NCBI GenBank assembly: GCA_017536545.1
Contig: JAFXHF010000012.1
Location: forward strand, 1-38,335
From: a bacterium
Lineage (GTDB): Bacteria; Cyanobacteriota; Vampirovibrionia; Gastranaerophilales; Gastranaerophilaceae
Direction: 5' to 3'
Length of the DNA stretch: 38,335 bases
Position numbers and translations under genes: made by a program. Positions 33,558-38,335 of the stretch are shown here, piece after piece; positions within the stretch are counted from its first letter, which is position 1; every line of letters begins with the position of its first letter. The notes beneath the pieces are model-generated. The model searched no databases. It saw only the letters and a program-made list of their open reading frames with translations, and was not told the origin of the DNA.

Positions 33558-34601
33558 CTAACCCACCACACTTTCTTTATTAGGATTTAACATTTCTTGA
33601 CCAGTAACATTTGAAGGTTTTTTAGTAATGTGGAATGTATTTAATAAACCTAAAACTGTTGTTAGTGCAGCCGCACCAATTACCAATTTACCAGAATGTT
33701 TACCAATCTTAGTCACAGCATCAGGATCACCTTTGTACAAAGATTTTGCACTATCTACAAAACTTTGACCAAATACTTTCAGCGAATGAGCAAATTCCCT
33801 ACCCTTCCAGAATTTTAATGTAGCAACATTAAAGTAATTTTCCCAAGGTTTTTGGAATGCTAAAGCAACACCAGTAGCTGCCCACATGAAAGAGGAAATA
33901 CTTTTAGCTAATTTTGACTTAATAAGTACTTCTTTATAAATCGGTTTAACTTCTTGGTCTGAATCATTAAGATTTTCACCAAAACCATTTTTCTTAGCAA
34001 TTTTGTCATATCTATAATTCAAAGGTTTATTATCTTCAGGTTTTGCATATAACAAATCCCATCTAGTGAAATCAACACTTTCTCCTACTTTATGATATTC
34101 AATACTTGTACTATCATCACTCTCATTTTCTTTCAATAGATAATTAACCTTTCTATAAGGTAACTCAGTATCAATACCAGTTTTCCATTTAACAGGATAT
34201 GTAATAAATAACTTAGAAACTTCTTTAAATAAAGCATAAAATAAAACACCTAAAGCCATTTTATTTCCAAGCTTCCTAGATGCGGCAACTTTATCAAACG
34301 GTAGAAATGATGGATTTACAGAGTTAAAAATTGACATTAGCATAACACTACCAACAATATATGGTACGGTACCCATTGTTAAAAATTCATAAAAATTGGA
34401 GTTTTTACTGCCAGCTAAACCTTTTGCAGGGTAAATAGTAAACGCTTTTGTGAATTTATCCATTGCAATTTTAGATTTAGTCACAATACCACAATCAAGC
34501 AGCTCATCTTCTTTATTAATTTGCTCATTAGATTCGCCTTCCGGCTTCGCCCTGAATGCTAAATTATTTTTCCCACTAATACTAGTAATTGGTGATATCA
34601 T
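33558..34601 (-). CDS. Multi-span membrane protein of unknown function, first gene of the GH13 operon
   Basis: A 347-residue protein beginning MISPITSISGKNNLAFRAKP, a tag-like start without signal peptide. Hydrophobic segments are visible around VPYIVGSVMLMSIFNSV, GNKMALGVLFYALF, ISSFMWAATGVALAF and LVIGAAALTTVLGLL. The segment KLFITYPVKWKTGIDTELPY, later RWDLLYAKPED, and the hydrophobic segment ending FQKPWE align in order with the next gene product, so the pair are homologous. A GGAG ribosome site supports the ATG. It is the promoter-proximal gene of a three-gene unit ending in the GH13 enzyme, and probably forms a membrane complex with its neighbour. Confidence 0.82.
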   Translation of the reverse strand: MISPITSISGKNNLAFRAKPEGESNEQINKEDELLDCGIVTKSKIAMDKFTKAFTIYPAKGLAGSKNSNFYEFLTMGTVPYIVGSVMLMSIFNSVNPSFLPFDKVAASRKLGNKMALGVLFYALFKEVSKLFITYPVKWKTGIDTELPYRKVNYLLKENESDDSTSIEYHKVGESVDFTRWDLLYAKPEDNKPLNYRYDKIAKKNGFGENLNDSDQEVKPIYKEVLIKSKLAKSISSFMWAATGVALAFQKPWENYFNVATLKFWKGREFAHSLKVFGQSFVDSAKSLYKGDPDAVTKIGKHSGKLVIGAAALTTVLGLLNTFHITKKPSNVTGQEMLNPNKESVVG

Positions 34602-34625
34602 GATAACTCCACATTTCTCATCATT

Positions 34626-34676
34626 AGAATACTCGTCAAGATTTTTTTTTGTTATCTATATTGCTTATATTTACAA
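34626..34676 (-). promoter_or_regulatory. Degenerate copy 4 of the shared upstream motif (GH13 operon)
   Basis: On the minus strand TTGTAAATATAAGCAA (34676-34661) lies 59 bases before the ATG at 34601, with TATTCT (34631-34626) as a -10-like box 29 bases after it. Only the outer TTGT and AGCAA halves match well, so this copy is tentative. Confidence 0.35.
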
Positions 34677-34692
34677 ATTTTAACAAATATTT

Positions 34693-35538
34693 TTATTTAA
34701 AAATATTAAAAAACACAAGTGTGAAAACCCCCATTATCACACAATAGTAGCCAAAAATATTTAGTGAAAATTTTGATATAAATTTCATAAAATATTTAAT
34801 ACACAAATACCCTACAATGGCAGAAACAAGAGTACCCACAATTATTGCTATCCAGTTATAAGTAAGTGCCTCTGCAAGATCAATTTTTATCAATGGATAA
34901 ACCATTGAGGCACCTAAAATAATAGGAATACTCAACAAGAATGAATACCTAGCAGATGTTTCTCTATCTAACCCTAAAAACAAACCCGTTGCAATAGTCC
35001 AACCAGAACGAGAAAAACCTGGAAGTACCGCCAAACCTTGAGCAACACCAATCAATAAAGCTTGTTTCAAGCCTACACCGTCAGACTTTTCAACTCTTTT
35101 TTTAGACAAATATTCACTAAAAAATAATACTCCACCTGTGATAATTAGTAATCCTCCAACTATCGCAGGATGAAAGACTAAATGATTTGCGACTTTTTCG
35201 ATAGGTAATGCTAACACAATAGTTATCATTGTACCTGCAATAATATATAAACCCAACTTAGCCAACTTTGATGAAAAATCACGGTTTTTCATAGCCACAA
35301 ATAGTGCAACACAAATTTCCCAAACATCTTTCCTAAAGAAAATAAGCACGGCAATTAAAGTACCTAAATGCAACATAATATCGAAAAAAACCTCTTGAGT
35401 TGAGTGTTCAGATATTGGAATATCCTTAAATACTTTATAAAAATTAGATGTAAAAACCAAATGTGCTGAACTTGAGATTGGCAAAAATTCACTTAAACCT
35501 TGAACAATCCCCATCAAAATTGACTGTATTAAATTCAT
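34693..35538 (-). CDS. uppP: Undecaprenyl-diphosphatase UppP (BacA)
   Basis: A polytopic membrane enzyme of 281 residues that removes a phosphate from undecaprenyl diphosphate so the lipid carrier for peptidoglycan and O-antigen can be reused. The first catalytic motif is (E/Q)xxxE followed by FLPISSSAH: Q13-G-L-S-E17 and H26. The second is PGFSRSG at 173-179 with R177. About eight hydrophobic helices are seen. It is the last gene of the kdsD-kdsC-queD-uppP row, starting 30 bases after queD with GAAAGAGAG before the ATG. High copy number of this enzyme is linked to bacitracin resistance in general. Confidence 0.95.
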   Translation of the reverse strand: MNLIQSILMGIVQGLSEFLPISSSAHLVFTSNFYKVFKDIPISEHSTQEVFFDIMLHLGTLIAVLIFFRKDVWEICVALFVAMKNRDFSSKLAKLGLYIIAGTMITIVLALPIEKVANHLVFHPAIVGGLLIITGGVLFFSEYLSKKRVEKSDGVGLKQALLIGVAQGLAVLPGFSRSGWTIATGLFLGLDRETSARYSFLLSIPIILGASMVYPLIKIDLAEALTYNWIAIIVGTLVSAIVGYLCIKYFMKFISKFSLNIFGYYCVIMGVFTLVFFNIFK

Positions 35539-35568
35539 TTATTAAACTCTCTTTCAAAATCAAAAATA

Positions 35569-35931
35569 TTAGTCTGCTTCAAAATATGAGCAACAAGAAG
35601 ATTGTGTTTCCCACACTGTAATTTTACTCAATTGAACAATTCTTTCTTTTAATTTTGAGTAAATATAAGCAGAAATCATTTCACTTGATGGACTTTCGCC
35701 TTTGAATTCTGGTAATTCATTCAAATCTTTATGATCAAGAGTTTCTAAAACTGCGTTTAATTCTTTTTTTAGCACTTTATAATCGATTAAAATATTACTA
35801 TTATTCAAAGATTCACCTTGAACAAACGCTTCAACCATCCAATTATGACCATGTTGGTTTTCGCATTCACCCTCATAATTTAATAGGTGATGTGCTGCAG
35901 AAAAAAATGCTTGTGTTTTAATTTCGTACAT
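35569..35931 (-). CDS. queD: 6-carboxytetrahydropterin synthase QueD
   Basis: A PTPS-fold enzyme of 120 residues that converts dihydroneopterin triphosphate to 6-carboxytetrahydropterin on the route to the queuosine precursor preQ0. Zinc ligands are in SAAHH (H14 or H15) and HGH (H27, H29). The catalytic cysteine is C23 in ECENQHGHN, and H67 and E108 (VWETQS) complete the site. Its length fits the QueD group. It stands between kdsC and uppP in one direction with short gaps, a location without an obvious metabolic link, so the row is probably co-transcribed for convenience rather than pathway logic. Confidence 0.93.
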   Translation of the reverse strand: MYEIKTQAFFSAAHHLLNYEGECENQHGHNWMVEAFVQGESLNNSNILIDYKVLKKELNAVLETLDHKDLNELPEFKGESPSSEMISAYIYSKLKERIVQLSKITVWETQSSCCSYFEAD

Positions 35932-35952
35932 AACTATATCCCTCTTATTGTA

Positions 35953-36450
35953 TTATTCTTCAATCTTTCTGTTTTCAAAAACAAAGTCGCAAAGCTCTCT
36001 AACTGCTCCTCTACCACCAGCTCTTGTAGCTTTAAAATTACAAACTTTTTGTACACTATCAACAGCATCAGCTGGACATGCTGCAATTGCAACTTTTTCT
36101 AATATACAGATATCAGGTTCATCATCTCCCATATAAGAAACTTGAGAAAAATCTAAACCATATTTTTGCATAATAGCTTCTAAAATAGGTAATTTATTCC
36201 TTACACCTTGATAAACTTCTGTTACTCTTAAATCTGTAGCACGTCTATCTACAGTTCCATTGTTACGACCAGTAATAATTGCAGTTATAAACCCGTTTTT
36301 TGACATTTTTGCAAGGCCATGACCATCTTTTGCGTTGAAAGTTTTATATTCAACACCATTTTCATCATAAGTGATACTACCGTCAGTCATAACACCATCA
36401 ACATCAAAAGCTAATAATTTAATATTACTTGCAATTTCTTTTAAATCCAT
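35953..36450 (-). CDS. kdsC: 3-deoxy-D-manno-octulosonate 8-phosphate phosphatase KdsC
   Basis: A C0-type HAD phosphatase of 165 residues that releases Kdo from Kdo-8-phosphate. Catalytic D16 and D18 lie in LLAFDVDGVMTDG, motif II is IITGRN, motif III includes RNKLPIL, and motif IV is MGDDEPD. The KDGHGLAKM segment is typical of KdsC. Its start codon overlaps the kdsD stop (TAATG), so the two consecutive Kdo genes are coupled. This implies a Kdo-containing lipopolysaccharide in the outer membrane. Confidence 0.95.
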   Translation of the reverse strand: MDLKEIASNIKLLAFDVDGVMTDGSITYDENGVEYKTFNAKDGHGLAKMSKNGFITAIITGRNNGTVDRRATDLRVTEVYQGVRNKLPILEAIMQKYGLDFSQVSYMGDDEPDICILEKVAIAACPADAVDSVQKVCNFKATRAGGRGAVRELCDFVFENRKIEE

Positions 36451-37430
36451 TACGCAACACCCGCTCTTAATAAGTCGTGAACATGAATTACACCAACTGG
36501 AATATTATTTTCATCAACAACCGCCAAAGCTGTAATTGAGAATTTCTCCATCAAATTCAATGCAGAAGCTGCATAAGCATCTGATGTAATTCTTTTTGGA
36601 TTAACAGTCATAACATCTTTTACTTGCAAACTTGATGTATCTGAGTGTTTAATAATTGTTCTTCTGATATCACCATCGGTTAACACCCCAGTTAATTGAC
36701 CTGAAGCATCAACAATCATCGCCATACCTAGTTTGAATTCAGAAATTGTATTGATTACAGAAGTAAAAGATAATGAATCAGAAACAACTGGCATTCTATC
36801 ACCTGTAATCATCAAATCCACAACTTTATAAGTTAAACCTTTACCTAATTTTCCTGATGGGTGGAACATTAAGAAATCTTCTTTAGTAAATCCTTTTTTC
36901 TCCATCAAACAAACTGCCAAAGTATCCCCCATTGCGAGAGTTGCAGTAGTACTGGCTGTTGGAGCTTTATTCAAAGGACAAGCTTCACGCTCAACTGAAA
37001 TATCCATAACAACTTCACTAGCTTTTGCTAAAGTAGAATTTAAATTACCAGTCATCCCAATCATAGGACAACCAAATCTTTTGATTAGAGGTAATAAATT
37101 CATTAATTCTTGAGTTTCACCACTGTTTGAGATTGCAATAATAACATCATCTCTTGTTATAACACCAGAATCACCGTGTGTACTTTCTGCTGGATGCAAG
37201 AAATATGATGGAGTACCAGTTGAAGACATAGTTGCTGCAATCTTTTTACCAATCAAACCTGATTTACCCATACCCGTAACGATTACACGACCTTTGCAAT
37301 TGTATAAAATATCAATTGCTTTTTCAAAATTTTCACCAATATTTGATTTTAGACGCAAAATAGAATTTGCTTCAATATCTAAAACTTCATTTGCTAATTC
37401 ATTAATTCTACTTAAAGTCATAGTTACCAT
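36450..37430 (-). CDS. kdsD: Arabinose-5-phosphate isomerase KdsD (SIS + two CBS domains)
   Basis: A 326-residue sugar isomerase that converts ribulose-5-phosphate to arabinose-5-phosphate, the first step of Kdo synthesis. The SIS domain shows VTGMGKSGLIGKKIAATMSS, LHPAESTHGDSG and AISNSGETQEL. Two CBS domains follow from about 205 (MITGDRMPVV and VKDVMTVNPKRIT). ATG 37430 is preferred over the GTG at 37436, because AGAGGTGG then has ideal spacing to the ribosome. It heads the kdsD-kdsC-queD-uppP row. A 17-bp palindrome covers its -10 region, which may mean control by a DNA-binding protein. Confidence 0.94.
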   Translation of the reverse strand: MVTMTLSRINELANEVLDIEANSILRLKSNIGENFEKAIDILYNCKGRVIVTGMGKSGLIGKKIAATMSSTGTPSYFLHPAESTHGDSGVITRDDVIIAISNSGETQELMNLLPLIKRFGCPMIGMTGNLNSTLAKASEVVMDISVEREACPLNKAPTASTTATLAMGDTLAVCLMEKKGFTKEDFLMFHPSGKLGKGLTYKVVDLMITGDRMPVVSDSLSFTSVINTISEFKLGMAMIVDASGQLTGVLTDGDIRRTIIKHSDTSSLQVKDVMTVNPKRITSDAYAASALNLMEKFSITALAVVDENNIPVGVIHVHDLLRAGVA

Positions 37431-37448
37431 ATCCACCTCTTTATGTCC

Positions 37449-37465
37449 TTGTATAAATTATACAA
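37449..37465. promoter_or_regulatory. 17-bp perfect palindrome over the kdsD -10 region
   Basis: TTGTATAAATTATACAA is its own reverse complement except the central base. It contains TATAAT on the minus strand (reading toward kdsD), so it overlaps the likely -10 box about 25 bases before the start codon. No good -35 was found, which would suit an activated or repressed promoter. Confidence 0.5.
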
Positions 37466-37520
37466 CAAACATCCGACAAATACAGAAACTTTACAAAAAT
37501 TTTATTATTTAGTCAACACA

Positions 37521-37556
37521 ATAAATAAGCCCCTAAATAAAAGGGGCTCATTTATC
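37521..37556 (-). terminator. Terminator of the autotransporter gene
   Basis: On the minus strand GAGCCCC pairs with GGGGCTT within a longer A/T-flanked stem, followed by ATTTATT. It is placed directly after the stop codon at 37558. Confidence 0.75.
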
Positions 37557-37557
37557 T

Positions 37558-38335
37558 TTAATATTGTCTTAGACTTCCAGATTTTGCAGTACGTGAGGTA
37601 TTCATATATTTACCCCCGCCAAGTGCCATTCTTTGTTCTGGTGTCATTTGTTTTATGATCTTCTTAGAGCTATTTGCTCCCTCACCTAGGGATAGGGTTT
37701 TACTCTTGTCATTTACCCTTTCAACTTTTTGCTCTTCATATTTACAATTATCGTGTCCTAATGCCCAGCGGAAACCTCCTGTAAGCGAAATACCGTTTCT
37801 GCCACCGTTTTGTATCATTGCTTGACCATATGCTGTAAAGTGGTCTTTGATGCGTTTTTGTACACCTACACCATATTGAACATAAGGTTTGATACTCATT
37901 TCTGGTAGTTTTACTCCATTTGCGGTGGCATCACTTTCGCCCATCAAGTTCCATACCATTGAAACACTTGCGTATGGTTGCCAACCATTTTTCAAGTTAC
38001 CAATAACTTTTACGCCTGGGGCTAGTTGTAATGCGTGTAATGGTTTGTTATCAATTCTTACGCCTGCTGCGTTTGTATAATCGAATGTATTAACGAATGT
38101 ATAACTCATTAACATTGATGGTTGTAAAATGAGTTTGCCCTCTTTGAATTCAAAGTTATAGCCTGTTTTGTTACCGATACCACTTAGTAACATTGCAAAG
38201 TCATCTTTTCCATACATTGTTTGGTTTTGAGCTACGTTTGCTCCAACTGATACGGTTGTTGCGTTGAAGAAGTTACCTTTATACATTGTAACTGTTCCAC
38301 CGATTAAGCCACCGTTTTGTGTTGAATCTACTCCA
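37558..38335 (-). CDS. C-terminal part of an autotransporter (beta-barrel domain), cut by window edge
   Basis: The frame is open to the last base, reading GVDSTQNGGLIGGTVTMYKG before the first in-frame Met at 38286, so the gene continues outside the window and this Met is not the real start. About 259 residues are visible. The alternating aromatic/polar beta-strands (ATTVSVGANVAQNQTM, LILQPSMLMSYTFVNTF, LQLAPGVKVIGNLKNGWQPY, IKPYVQYGVGVQKR, FTAYGQAMIQNGG, ISLTGGFRWALG) match the 12-strand autotransporter barrel that inserts in the outer membrane and carries a passenger to the surface. Unusually, about 65 further residues follow the last strand, polar and basic with SKKIIKQMTPEQRMALGGGK and a final SLRQY, instead of ending in an aromatic residue at the barrel. 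Confidence 0.85.
   Translation of the reverse strand, partial: GVDSTQNGGLIGGTVTMYKGNFFNATTVSVGANVAQNQTMYGKDDFAMLLSGIGNKTGYNFEFKEGKLILQPSMLMSYTFVNTFDYTNAAGVRIDNKPLHALQLAPGVKVIGNLKNGWQPYASVSMVWNLMGESDATANGVKLPEMSIKPYVQYGVGVQKRIKDHFTAYGQAMIQNGGRNGISLTGGFRWALGHDNCKYEEQKVERVNDKSKTLSLGEGANSSKKIIKQMTPEQRMALGGGKYMNTSRTAKSGSLRQY

Noticed and set aside
1..38335. CRISPR arrays, tRNA/rRNA genes, insertion sequences, prophage
   Set aside because: No regularly spaced repeats, no tRNA-like cloverleaf or rRNA stretches, and no transposase, integrase or phage structural genes were seen by reading both strands.

Overview
This is a 38.3 kb chromosomal segment from an AT-rich Gram-negative-type bacterium. The envelope genes point to an outer membrane containing Kdo: kdsD, kdsC, a large AsmA-like protein and an autotransporter barrel. 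A type IV pilin-like protein is also present. The gene set, the very low G+C, and many lineage-specific proteins with short N-terminal tags and small glycine-rich membrane segments resemble the non-photosynthetic cyanobacterial relatives (Melainabacteria/Vampirovibrionia, Gastranaerophilales). That assignment is an inference from gene character; no rRNA or marker tree was available. I see no tRNA, rRNA, CRISPR, insertion sequence or prophage.

Layout. Positions 1-1720 hold two tandem paralogues on the minus strand (the first cut by the window edge). Each is preceded by an almost perfect sigma-28/FliA-type promoter, and an odd GC-richer spacer with a direct repeat lies between them. Next come nifU-nifS (1833-3880) for Fe-S assembly, a secreted three-repeat protein (4043-5023), and on the minus strand an AsmA-like giant (5026-8484), a CCA-adding/poly(A) polymerase-family enzyme overlapping rsmE (8547-10674), two small membrane proteins (10733-11452) and a short RqcH/NFACT protein (11554-12978). 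The plus strand then carries a small unknown gene, aspS, a two-gene unit of unknown function (15404-16969), a 30-residue membrane miniprotein (17418-17510) and mnmG. A formyltransferase-like gene and another lineage-specific membrane protein follow on the minus strand, then mtaB on the plus strand. A detached piece of the spc ribosomal operon (rpsE-rpmD-rplO-secY, read right to left) occupies 22833-25540 with its own promoter. An XRE regulator sits divergent to a pilin-like gene, followed by a leuC-type dehydratase.

The right third (28099-34601) is the most unusual part. Two divergent homologous membrane proteins and a GH13 alpha-amylase-family enzyme without a signal peptide are translationally coupled (TAG-ATG and TAATG junctions), followed by a helical protein of unknown function with its own promoter. 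Beyond it, kdsD-kdsC-queD-uppP form an envelope/queuosine unit, and the window ends inside an autotransporter whose barrel is followed by a basic tail.

Two regulatory patterns tie unknown genes together. One is the sigma-28-type promoter pair at the left edge. The other is a motif (about TTGTTATCACAATAGCAA) placed 58-63 bases before the start codons of four separate lineage-specific genes. In three of these a -10-like hexamer lies 28-29 bases after the motif, which suggests an undescribed regulon of membrane-associated proteins that includes the GH13 operon.
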